64,000 bases of DNA from Saprospiraceae bacterium (lineage in GTDB: Bacteria > Bacteroidota > Bacteroidia > Chitinophagales > Saprospiraceae), in assembly GCA_019187225.1 (NCBI GenBank), contig JABAQQ010000036.1, forward strand, positions 1-64,000, written 5' to 3'. The notes beneath the pieces were generated by a model. It worked only from the letters and a program-made list of their open reading frames with translations. It made no database searches and had not been told where the DNA came from. Each line of letters begins with the position of its first letter. Position 1 is the first letter of the stretch. This document shows, piece after piece, positions 9,920 through 16,973 of this stretch. Both the position numbers and the translations under genes were made by a program.

Positions 9920-10698
9920 ACTTTTTCAGGTGTGGGCGCGCTGTCTTCGAAGAAAAAATATTTAAATAAAAAGTACCCCATCAGCGTCAGTATCAGTAAT
10001 CCTGCCGACGTGGAAATGATAAACCGCCATTCCAGTTGATATTGCTTGGTGGCAGGATCGAAATAAAAACACTTCAGATAAAAACCCTGGACAAACCCCA
10101 CGCCCGATTGCTCTTTGGCAGCTTCCATCACGGCTAGCCGAAGGTCTTTGGCGCGGGGCTCCAGGCCATACAAATAACGGGAAATCCGCCCGCTGGGCGT
10201 CAGAACGATTACAATGTTAGGATGCAAATACTCAGTGGTGACCGAATCGTATTCGTAGTGATAATCTATGGAAGACAACAATCCGGCAATGTCGGCTCCC
10301 GTCGCGGTGGTAGTGCGCCATGTTTCGCCATCCATATCCCATCGGTCTTCAAAACCCTCCAAATCTTTCTGAACGTCGGTGGAATCGAACGAAAATGTGA
10401 CAATGGTAAAATCCTGTCCCAGCGTGCCGAGCGCATCCACCGCCTTGCGCAGGCCTCCGCTGATAAGCGAGCAAGCCATCGGACAACGGGTGTAAACGGG
10501 GCTGAGCACCACGGGACGACCCGCTTCGAGCAGCGAATAAAGTGTATAATGCCTTCCTTTCGCATCGCGCAATTCGATGTCAGCCACTTTCCGACCTAAA
10601 AAACGCTTTTCTTCTGGCATCTCGAAAGCGGAAATACTGCACAACCCGAATAAGAGCGGGAGCCAGGGCAATAATTTTTCCAAAATAGTCTTGCGCAT
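9916..10698 (-). CDS. SCO1/SenC-family copper chaperone
   Basis: 260 residues with a signal peptide or anchor at the N-terminus, a thioredoxin-like SCO domain with the copper-binding CPMAC (Cys72, Cys76) and the third ligand His159 in EYLHPN, and a C-terminal transmembrane helix (about 232-252). SCO proteins load the CuA site of subunit II. That fits here, because subunit II at 12515-13462 keeps an intact CuA motif. It lies downstream of subunit I, separated by a 145-base gap with a long hairpin, and overlaps the next gene by 4 bases. Confidence 0.88.
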   Translation of the reverse strand: MRKTILEKLLPWLPLLFGLCSISAFEMPEEKRFLGRKVADIELRDAKGRHYTLYSLLEAGRPVVLSPVYTRCPMACSLISGGLRKAVDALGTLGQDFTIVTFSFDSTDVQKDLEGFEDRWDMDGETWRTTTATGADIAGLLSSIDYHYEYDSVTTEYLHPNIVIVLTPSGRISRYLYGLEPRAKDLRLAVMEAAKEQSGVGFVQGFYLKCFYFDPATKQYQLEWRFIISTSAGLLILTLMGYFLFKYFFFEDSAPTPEKV

Positions 10699-10740
10699 AA
10701 ATCAACCGATTTTTTTGATGACTGGATGAGTGCCGTTTTT

Positions 10741-10805
10741 TTGCCATTGGATATTGGACTAAATGATTGGTCATCGCAATCAAGTAGTCCAATATCCTCC
10801 GGCAA
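10741..10805. repeat. Long nested inverted repeat between subunit I and SCO genes
   Basis: The outer arms TTGCC/GGCAA (10741-10745, 10801-10805) flank perfect 13-base arms (10749-10761, 10785-10797) and an inner GATTG/CAATC pair. Read on the minus strand the hairpin is followed by A-rich, not U-rich, sequence, so it is more likely an mRNA processing or stability element than a terminator. It would separate expression of subunits I/II from the chaperone and cytochrome b fusion. Confidence 0.55.
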
Positions 10806-10843
10806 CTGTTTGCCCTTCCCGCTCCTCCCTGAAATCCAAACTA

Positions 10844-12511
10844 TCAATACACGCCCCACGTTGCCGCAAGCCATTTCCAGTTCAGGAAAAACAAGATCAG
10901 GAAGGTAGCCAGGAATGCCAGTGTGAGAATGAGCGTGCCCGGCGCTTCGTATTTGCCCTGGCGCTTGCCTTCCGGCGCCAAAGCAGAAATCGGCAGCTGC
11001 ATATCTTCCGGACCATTCACCTTCGGACCGAAAAATACGGAGATCACGACGATGAGAATCCAGATCAGCGTGGCAAGGAAAGCCAGTGTGCCGCCCAACA
11101 TCATCAGCGTCCAGAAAAAGTCAGTAGCCGGATTGAAGTTGTACGTGAAAGGGCCGCCGGAGAAAGTGCTGTCCCAGTGGCGACGCGGTACGCCAAGCTG
11201 TCCCAGCACAATCATGGACACCGACAGCAGGGCGATGCCAAAGAAAAACATCCAGGGTTGCCAGCGCGCCCATCCCAACCCTACTATTTTACGCCTGAAA
11301 ATCAGTGGAATAAGATAATAGGTGACCCCCATGAAAGTCAATGTCGTGCCAATGACCACCGTTCCTTTGAAGTGGCCGGGAATGGCAATCGTATTGTGCA
11401 CTATAATGTTGGTTTGCTCCATGCCGAAAATCACGCCCGTCGTACCGCCGATAAACCCAAAACCGATGCAGGCCAGCACGATGGAACTGAATGCCGGGTT
11501 GCTCCACGGGGCTTTGACGAGCCACTCGAACAATCCTTTATTATAGCCCCAGCGTCGCTGTGCCGACTCTATGGACGACGGTACGGCAAAAGCGTGAATC
11601 ATAGAAGCCAATACCGCCAGGTACATGGCATAACTTGTATTCCATACCTTCCATGCGCTGCTCAAACCCGGGTCTGTCAGCAAGTGGTGCGCACTGGCGA
11701 GACAGATGAACATGATATACAACACAAAAGCCAAGCGGGAAATCCGCTCGTTGATGGAAGTGCCTCCCACTGCCAGGAACGATCCCAAATACCAAATAGA
11801 AACCATCGCAGCCACGTTGATTTGCTGCGAGGAGTGCCCCAGCCCCCACCATATAAGTTTGTACATGCCCGCATCTACGTTTTCAATTAATCCGAGCGAC
11901 CACAAAAAGGTCGGGATGTAAATAATCGCGCCTGTCACTAGCGTGATAAACGCGATAATGGCTGCGGTCATCATACCGTAAGTGAACAACGGCATCGTAT
12001 CGCCGAAAGCTTTTTCCTGCCTCGCGATCATCAGGTTGCCGAAAAACAACACCACGCCCAACAACGCGCCCACCGCAAATAGAATAATACCGAGGTAATA
12101 GAGCGGGTCGGCCTTCAAAGGAGTGTAAGAAGTCATCATCACATCGGCTTTCCCGGCTAATATCATGATGTCGGTCAAAATAAACCCGGCTACCATCAGA
12201 ATTAGCGAAAGCCATCCCAGCCGGGGAGCGCAAAAACGAATGTTCAATACCACGGTCGAGCCGAAATACAGGCCCGCAATTTCAAAAAACACTATCCAGA
12301 AAATAAGAGCATTGACGCCGTGGTAAGTCACCAACCGGTAATACCATTCGGATGAAAGCAAATGGACAGGTTGGTAGCGCGTGAATACCAGCAATAATGC
12401 CGCAATAACGGCGCCTAAAAGAGATATCACGGCGAAAACTGCGTTCAGCCGGATCAGTTGCTGGGCTTTGAGGTCAACTTTAAAGCCGGTTATATCGCAA
12501 GTTCGAAACAT
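10844..12511 (-). CDS. B-type heme-copper subunit I with altered active site, probable NO reductase (eNOR-like)
   Basis: 555 residues, about 14 transmembrane helices. Seen ligands: His64 (low-spin heme, helix II), His226 and His275/His276 (CuB), His380 (high-spin heme). The position four after the helix VI histidine, Tyr in oxygen reductases (HPxVY), is Gln230 here (HSSQQ). The second heme residue of helix X is Lys382 (GHFKG) instead of His. Loss of the crosslinked Tyr argues against O2 reduction and is a feature of NO-reducing families described in this superfamily; I lean to eNOR but cannot prove the subfamily. It lies 3 bases after subunit II. The substrate is inferred. Confidence 0.8.
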   Translation of the reverse strand: MFRTCDITGFKVDLKAQQLIRLNAVFAVISLLGAVIAALLLVFTRYQPVHLLSSEWYYRLVTYHGVNALIFWIVFFEIAGLYFGSTVVLNIRFCAPRLGWLSLILMVAGFILTDIMILAGKADVMMTSYTPLKADPLYYLGIILFAVGALLGVVLFFGNLMIARQEKAFGDTMPLFTYGMMTAAIIAFITLVTGAIIYIPTFLWSLGLIENVDAGMYKLIWWGLGHSSQQINVAAMVSIWYLGSFLAVGGTSINERISRLAFVLYIMFICLASAHHLLTDPGLSSAWKVWNTSYAMYLAVLASMIHAFAVPSSIESAQRRWGYNKGLFEWLVKAPWSNPAFSSIVLACIGFGFIGGTTGVIFGMEQTNIIVHNTIAIPGHFKGTVVIGTTLTFMGVTYYLIPLIFRRKIVGLGWARWQPWMFFFGIALLSVSMIVLGQLGVPRRHWDSTFSGGPFTYNFNPATDFFWTLMMLGGTLAFLATLIWILIVVISVFFGPKVNGPEDMQLPISALAPEGKRQGKYEAPGTLILTLAFLATFLILFFLNWKWLAATWGVY

Positions 12512-12514
12512 GAC

Positions 12515-13462
12515 TTATTTGTTTTGAAGAGATTTGACAAAAGCGGTTACCTGGCGAATTTCCTCGTCGTTCAGGGCAAAGACCGGCATGACCGTTTGTT
12601 CGTAACCCACGGTCACCTTTTGTTGCGGCGTTACGATGGATTCCCGGATATAGGCTTCGTCCACCGTCACCTCTATTTCTTTGCCGTTCTCTTTTACTTT
12701 TTCCTTTTTGCCGAAAAGGCCGTTCCAAGCCGGAGCCAGTTGGGCAGTGCCGTCCGTCTTATGACAGGCGACGCAGCCTTTAAGCGTGTACACCAACTCG
12801 CCCGCTTTTATGTCCGCTTCAGCACTGGCAGGAGCAACTTCAGTGGCCGTTGCTGGAGCAGTATCCGTGCCGGGAGCCGGAACGGCGGATTTTTCAGGAA
12901 AATCATAACCATATTTTTTCAAATCCTCGTCGTTTTCGATGACGACAATTTTGCCGATCATGGTATGATGACCAATACCGCAGAATTCATTGCACAGCAC
13001 CTTGTATTCGCCCGCTTCAGTGGGTTTAAAGTGCAATACGTAGTCGTAACCGGGATAAACCTGAAAATTCATGTTGACGGGTTGTAGCGAAAACCCGTGC
13101 ATCAAGTCTTTCGACGAAATATGCAGGTTGTACCATTCACCCTTTTGCAGGATGAGCGCAGGCGACCAGCGCCACATTTCACCCATAAAGAATACATCGC
13201 TTTTAGGCTCGGGTTTGACCACCGGAACGCCGTTGTCTATCCCGATCATGTTTTTTTTGATGTACGCTTCGTGTAACCGGGAAAATTCCACAGGCGTCGT
13301 ACGGTAAGTCACGTTCGAAGGGTTTTGCTCGCCGTAAACATGCCACAAGAGCATCCAGACGAACAACATAAGGCATAATACGAAGGAGATAAGCATCCAC
13401 ATTTTCTCGTCGCGGGCTACTTTTTTGGCATACCATCCTTCGACAGGAGCAAGCAGACTCAT
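12515..13462 (-). CDS. Heme-copper subunit II: CuA domain fused to cytochrome c
   Basis: 315 residues. One transmembrane helix (about 20-42) anchors a periplasmic cupredoxin with a complete CuA site: His122 (LMHGFSL), Cys157, Glu159, Cys161, His165 and Met168. A Pro/Ala-rich linker (about 195-215) leads to a cytochrome c domain with CVACH (Cys230, Cys233, His234) and a distal Met in QTVMPVF. It should accept electrons from soluble or membrane cytochromes and pass them to subunit I. The fused cytochrome resembles caa3-type subunit II, although subunit I is B-type. It follows a 59-residue membrane protein by 12 bases. Confidence 0.92.
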   Translation of the reverse strand: MSLLAPVEGWYAKKVARDEKMWMLISFVLCLMLFVWMLLWHVYGEQNPSNVTYRTTPVEFSRLHEAYIKKNMIGIDNGVPVVKPEPKSDVFFMGEMWRWSPALILQKGEWYNLHISSKDLMHGFSLQPVNMNFQVYPGYDYVLHFKPTEAGEYKVLCNEFCGIGHHTMIGKIVVIENDEDLKKYGYDFPEKSAVPAPGTDTAPATATEVAPASAEADIKAGELVYTLKGCVACHKTDGTAQLAPAWNGLFGKKEKVKENGKEIEVTVDEAYIRESIVTPQQKVTVGYEQTVMPVFALNDEEIRQVTAFVKSLQNK

Positions 13463-13474
13463 AAGATTGGACTT

Positions 13475-13654
13475 TTATTTGGTGAGTGGCTGTTTAACGT
13501 CTTCCGGGATGGCAGGCAGGTTGGAGAGTTCCATTACTCCCCATAGCAGGTAGAAAATGGTGTAAATGGCTACCCCTAAAAATAAGAGTAGCATAAAATC
13601 GTCCATAATCCACTTGAAAAAAGGCGTTGAAGATTGATTTTCGTTGTTTTTCAT
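13475..13654 (-). CDS. Small single-helix membrane subunit of the first oxidase/NOR operon
   Basis: A 59-residue protein starting MKNNENQSSTPFFKWIMDDF, with one hydrophobic helix (about 20-41) and a short polar tail ending QPLTK. It is the first gene of the operon: the stop lies 12 bases before subunit II, and an operator-like repeat lies 11 bases upstream of its ATG. The position and size recall the one-helix accessory subunits of B-type oxidases (subunit IIa) or CcoQ/CcoH-like peptides, but I recognise no sequence family. It is below common ORF-length cut-offs and easily missed. Confidence 0.72.
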   Translation of the reverse strand: MKNNENQSSTPFFKWIMDDFMLLLFLGVAIYTIFYLLWGVMELSNLPAIPEDVKQPLTK

Positions 13655-13665
13655 ATAAAATTGTT

Positions 13666-13686
13666 TTAAGACAAAAGACTCTTTAA
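13666..13686. promoter_or_regulatory. Rrf2-type operator copy upstream of the first oxidase operon
   Basis: TTAAGACAAAAGACTCTTTAA matches the shared motif TTAAGACAAAATACTCTTAA with one substitution and one inserted T. It lies 11 bases upstream of the small subunit ATG, where a repressor would block transcription. Confidence 0.6.
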
Positions 13687-13700
13687 TCTTTTTTATGAAT

Positions 13701-13738
13701 GATGATGCAAATCATCCACCGGGATGATTTTTATCATC
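13701..13738. promoter_or_regulatory. Two tandem FNR/CRP-like half-site palindromes
   Basis: GATGATgcaaATCATC (13701-13716) and GATGATttttATCATC (13723-13738) each contain TGAT-N4-ATCA, the core of FNR/DNR-type boxes. Their centres are 22 bp apart, two helical turns. They lie 47-84 bases upstream of the oxidase operon start, in activator position. Assignment to a Crp/Fnr regulator is inference. Confidence 0.5.
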
Positions 13739-13749
13739 TGACAACTAAT

Positions 13750-13770
13750 CGCAATATGCCGAATATTGCG
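13750..13770. repeat. Perfect 8-bp inverted repeat in the divergent intergenic region
   Basis: CGCAATAT and ATATTGCG flank a 5-base spacer. It sits between the divergently transcribed lipoprotein gene (13842) and the oxidase operon (13654). The form suits an operator for a dimeric regulator that I cannot name. Confidence 0.4.
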
Positions 13771-13841
13771 CCCCTTTTATGATTTCATTTCAAATCAAAA
13801 AATAGCACTCCGGCCTGTTGGGTGTTCTCATTATCAATTTC

Positions 13842-14255
13842 ATGAAAAACGCCATCCTGATTTTTTCTTTCATCCTCCCTTTGCTGAACGCTTGCGGCGA
13901 CAACCATCACCACGGAGAATCGGCTGTCGTCCAACTCGATAATGGCAAACGCTGGAAAGCCAATCCGGAAACGACTGCCGGCGTTGCGGAGATGCAGAAC
14001 ATTCTTGCCGGTTATGAAGGTCGCACAGGCGAGGCAGACGCCAGAAAGGCCCTGCGAAAAGAACTCGAAGCCGCTTTTCAGAACATTTTCAAACAATGCA
14101 CGATGACGGGCGCTGCGCACGACCAACTGCACAATTACCTGTTGCCTATGAAGGGCCTGTTTGAAAAATTAGAAAGCGATACGGCCGGAGAAAGCGAGCA
14201 GGCATTCCAGGATTTGAAAAAACATCTCGCTGATTATCAGACCTACTTTGAATAA
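13842..14255 (+). CDS. Small periplasmic lipoprotein, unknown function
   Basis: 137 residues from the ATG at 13842 (a start at 13818 would spoil the signal peptide). A type II signal peptide ends LLNACGDNHHHGE, so Cys17 is probably lipidated and is followed by a three-His stretch that could bind metal. The rest is mostly helical, with a conserved-looking CTMTGAAHDQLHNYLLPM segment. I recognise no family with certainty. It is divergent from the CuA-containing oxidase operon across a 187-base region rich in regulatory palindromes. A periplasmic copper or sensor role is only a suggestion. Confidence 0.7.
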   Translation: MKNAILIFSFILPLLNACGDNHHHGESAVVQLDNGKRWKANPETTAGVAEMQNILAGYEGRTGEADARKALRKELEAAFQNIFKQCTMTGAAHDQLHNYLLPMKGLFEKLESDTAGESEQAFQDLKKHLADYQTYFE

Positions 14256-14263
14256 CCGAACTG

Positions 14264-14620
14264 CTATATTCCTTCGTATATGGTTCCGGAGGTCGGCGTT
14301 TCATGCAACTCGACGCGTGTCAGGGCGGGTACCTGTGGTTTGATTTTGTTCCACAGCCATATGGCGATCATCTCACAGGTTGGGTTTTCCAGTCCTGCTA
14401 TGTTATTGAGCAATTGATGATCAATGCTTTTGACGATGGGATCAACCACCCTTTTCAGATCGGCAAAGTCCATCACCCAACCCACGTTTTTGTCTAATTC
14501 GCCCTCGATGTATACGACCAGCCGGTAAGTATGGCCGTGTATTTCCCGGCATTTATGTCCGGGTGGCACGTTGGGCAGGTAATGCGCCGAATCGAAAGTG
14601 AATTGTTTGAATATTTTCAT
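14264..14620 (-). CDS. queD: 6-carboxy-tetrahydropterin synthase / 6-pyruvoyl-tetrahydropterin synthase family
   Basis: 118 residues, full length for the family. The zinc ligands His13, His28 and His30 (SAHYL, IHGHTY) and the nucleophile Cys24 (HKCREIHGH) are present, with SIDHQLLNN and the C-terminal LHETPTSGTIYEG. QueD converts dihydroneopterin triphosphate to 6-carboxytetrahydropterin for queuosine in tRNA. It overlaps nothing and sits 5 bases after the tyrosine phenol-lyase gene, so the two may be co-transcribed although unrelated in function. It converges with the lipoprotein gene only 8 bases away. Confidence 0.92.
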   Translation of the reverse strand: MKIFKQFTFDSAHYLPNVPPGHKCREIHGHTYRLVVYIEGELDKNVGWVMDFADLKRVVDPIVKSIDHQLLNNIAGLENPTCEMIAIWLWNKIKPQVPALTRVELHETPTSGTIYEGI

Positions 14621-14625
14621 GCTCT

Positions 14626-16005
14626 TTACCTGAGTTTTTCAAATCGCGCCTGAAAGAAGCGAAGGTACCGGGGTTCGTACACCATTTTCAGGCCTTTTAT
14701 TTTTTTTCTTTTTTCAAAAACGGCCGCAGCCGATTCCGCGATTACGTCCATGTGTGCCTGGGTATAAACCCGGCGCGGAATGGTAAAACGCACCAACTCC
14801 AGTTTCGGATAATAATTGCGGCCTTGCGCGTCTCTGCCTGCCGACACGATTCCGCGCTCCATGGTGCGCACGCCGGAGTCAATGTAAATCTCGGCTGCCA
14901 GTGTCTGCGCCGGAAATTCATCCTGGCTGAGATGGGGCAAAAAAGCTTTTGCGTCTACAAAAATACCATGTCCGCCGATGGGTTTTACGATGGGGATACC
15001 AAAAGATTCCATTTGTTGACCGAGGTATTCCACCTGGCCCACGCGGGCATGCTGGTGGTTGTCGTCGAGGCTTTCGGCAATACCGATTGCCATGGCTTCC
15101 ATATCGCGGCCCGCCAGCCCGCCGTAGGTGTGAAGTCCTTCAAATACCACCACGAGGTTGCGCGCTTCTTCGAAGACTTCCCATTCGTTGGTAGCCATAA
15201 AGCCGCCGATGTTCACCAGCGCATCCTTTTTGGCGCTCATAGTAGCGCCGTCGGTGTAGGAGCAGATTTCTTTTACGATCTCGCGGATGCTTTTCTTTTG
15301 AAAACCCTCTTCCCGCTGTTGGATAAAATAAGCATTTTCGGCCACCCGTGTCATATCGTGAATGATGCGGATGCCATGTTTTTGGGTGTATGCGCGCAAT
15401 TCGCGCAGGTTTTGCATGCTGATGGGTTGACCGCCCGCCATATTGACATTGGTGGCAATGCTCACGTAGGGTATTTTACCGGCGCCGTGCTTTTTGACGA
15501 GATTATCCAATTTGTTAAGGTCCACATTGCCTTTGAACGGATGTTCGTTTAAAGGATCATGCGCCTCGTCAATAATGACGTCGGCAAACATGCCGCCGGC
15601 CAATTCCTGGTGCAGGCGCGTAGTGGTGAAGTACATGTTGCCGGGGATGACATCGCCGGGTTTGATCAGGATTTTGGACAGGATGTTCTCTGCGCCCCGC
15701 CCCTGGTGGGTTGGAATGAGATATTTGTATCCGTAAAATTCCCGCACGGCGGCTTCGAGATGATAGTAATTCCGGCTTCCCGCATACGCTTCGTCGCCCG
15801 TCATCATGCCAGCCCATTGCCGGTCGCTCATGGCGCTGGTACCACTGTCGGTCAGCAGGTCAATATACACGTCTTCCGACCGAAGCAGGAAAGTGTTGTA
15901 TCCTGCCTTGCGGATGGCTTTGACGCGCTGCGTTTTGGTGGACATTTTCAGCAACTCCACCATTTTCATTTTGTAGGGCTCTGCCCAGGAACGTTTGAAC
16001 TCCAT
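14626..16005 (-). CDS. tpl: Tyrosine phenol-lyase (beta-tyrosinase)
   Basis: 459 residues. A PLP enzyme splitting L-tyrosine to phenol, pyruvate and ammonia. The whole chain follows tyrosine phenol-lyase rather than tryptophanase: Thr127 (YFTTTR), PLP lysine Lys260 (MSAKKD), Arg384 in SGVRTMERGIVSAGRD and Phe451 in LRFFQARF. These correspond, with a constant offset of three, to Thr124, Lys257, Arg381 and Phe448 of the Citrobacter enzyme, and Arg381/Phe448 distinguish the two families. Co-oriented with queD. The phenol formed could in principle feed the aromatic pathway encoded at 27333-47981, but no phenol carboxylation genes are visible here. Confidence 0.93.
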   Translation of the reverse strand: MEFKRSWAEPYKMKMVELLKMSTKTQRVKAIRKAGYNTFLLRSEDVYIDLLTDSGTSAMSDRQWAGMMTGDEAYAGSRNYYHLEAAVREFYGYKYLIPTHQGRGAENILSKILIKPGDVIPGNMYFTTTRLHQELAGGMFADVIIDEAHDPLNEHPFKGNVDLNKLDNLVKKHGAGKIPYVSIATNVNMAGGQPISMQNLRELRAYTQKHGIRIIHDMTRVAENAYFIQQREEGFQKKSIREIVKEICSYTDGATMSAKKDALVNIGGFMATNEWEVFEEARNLVVVFEGLHTYGGLAGRDMEAMAIGIAESLDDNHQHARVGQVEYLGQQMESFGIPIVKPIGGHGIFVDAKAFLPHLSQDEFPAQTLAAEIYIDSGVRTMERGIVSAGRDAQGRNYYPKLELVRFTIPRRVYTQAHMDVIAESAAAVFEKRKKIKGLKMVYEPRYLRFFQARFEKLR

Positions 16006-16036
16006 CGTTTTGTTTGTTAAAGTTTAATTCCCACTC

Positions 16037-16945
16037 TTAAAAACCGGGGGACAATTCTTCACGCAGTGCGGACGAGGCGTTGTTGTTGTGTCTCCAGTAC
16101 GCGTCCATCATCGTTTTTTTCAATGTCCCCTTACTGGCCAGTTTGCCTTCAATGGTCTCTTCCCAACCCAGAATCCGATGGGGGAATGGCGTTTCATAGC
16201 GAATGTGCAACTGTCTTGGGATGGCCGAATAGACCAAATGAAGCACACTTTCCCGCTCTCCCGCTTCTAAGGAAATGTCGGCTACCGCAGACTCCAGCGG
16301 CTTGTGCCGAAATCGCGCGTACGACGCCGAAGGCAACACGATCGCCTGTCGCCGGGTGAGGCTTTCGGGGCGCAGGCGAATCAATGTCCAGATTTCGTCT
16401 TCGAGCAAGTCGGCTTTCACTTGTGTTTCGGCGTCGCCTTCCACCTCGAAGTAGGAAAAAGATTGGATCTTGTAAGCGTCCGCTACGGCGTTGCACTGCA
16501 CGAACACCTGGCCGCACCAGTCCTGAATAGTCGCAGTGACTTTCAAGGTGCGCATTTTTTGCGTTTCCATAGGCGTGAACACCGACTGCATCAGCGAATA
16601 ATCGTAGATGCCGGTGCGAAAACGACGGATGGCGTTGAGTTTTAATATCGGGACACGCTCGTCGCCGGGCGACAGTTCGCTTTCGAGTTTCACTTGTTTA
16701 TTGGCGGAAAAATCTTCGGTAACAAAAATTTTGACCTCACTGGCCTCCCGCAGTTCGCCATAACGCTCCTGCACTACATCGTACGAGTTGAGTTCGGCCT
16801 TCCCCTGATACCAATAGTCGGCTCCGGCGGGCTGAAGCGAGGATACGATTTGTGCAGGCGCCACTTGCTCTTGTGGCTTTTGCTGCGAACAAGCCACGAG
16901 CAAAACCATTGCGCCCATTGAAAAACACAAAGGAACAAACGTCAT
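16037..16945 (-). CDS. Conserved Bacteroidota lipoprotein, unknown function
   Basis: 302 residues with a lipoprotein signal ending LLVACSQQ (Cys19). It contains WYQGKAELNSYDVVQERYGELREA near the start and CGQVFVQCN in the middle, possibly a disulfide. To my recollection, homologues in this phylum are sometimes labelled 'septum formation inhibitor Maf', but the Maf nucleotide pyrophosphatase fold is not evident and the signal peptide argues against it. The predicted product is a beta-rich periplasmic protein. It lies between tpl and the oxidase-like gene on the same strand, 28 bases after the latter. Confidence 0.75.
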   Translation of the reverse strand: MTFVPLCFSMGAMVLLVACSQQKPQEQVAPAQIVSSLQPAGADYWYQGKAELNSYDVVQERYGELREASEVKIFVTEDFSANKQVKLESELSPGDERVPILKLNAIRRFRTGIYDYSLMQSVFTPMETQKMRTLKVTATIQDWCGQVFVQCNAVADAYKIQSFSYFEVEGDAETQVKADLLEDEIWTLIRLRPESLTRRQAIVLPSASYARFRHKPLESAVADISLEAGERESVLHLVYSAIPRQLHIRYETPFPHRILGWEETIEGKLASKGTLKKTMMDAYWRHNNNASSALREELSPGF

Positions 16946-16973
16946 AATCTTTCTTTTTAGAAAAAATAAAATT

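Noticed and set aside
14626-16005. Tryptophanase as identity of the PLP lyase
   Set aside because: Arg384 and Phe451 and the SGVRTMERGIVSAG segment match tyrosine phenol-lyase, not tryptophanase.
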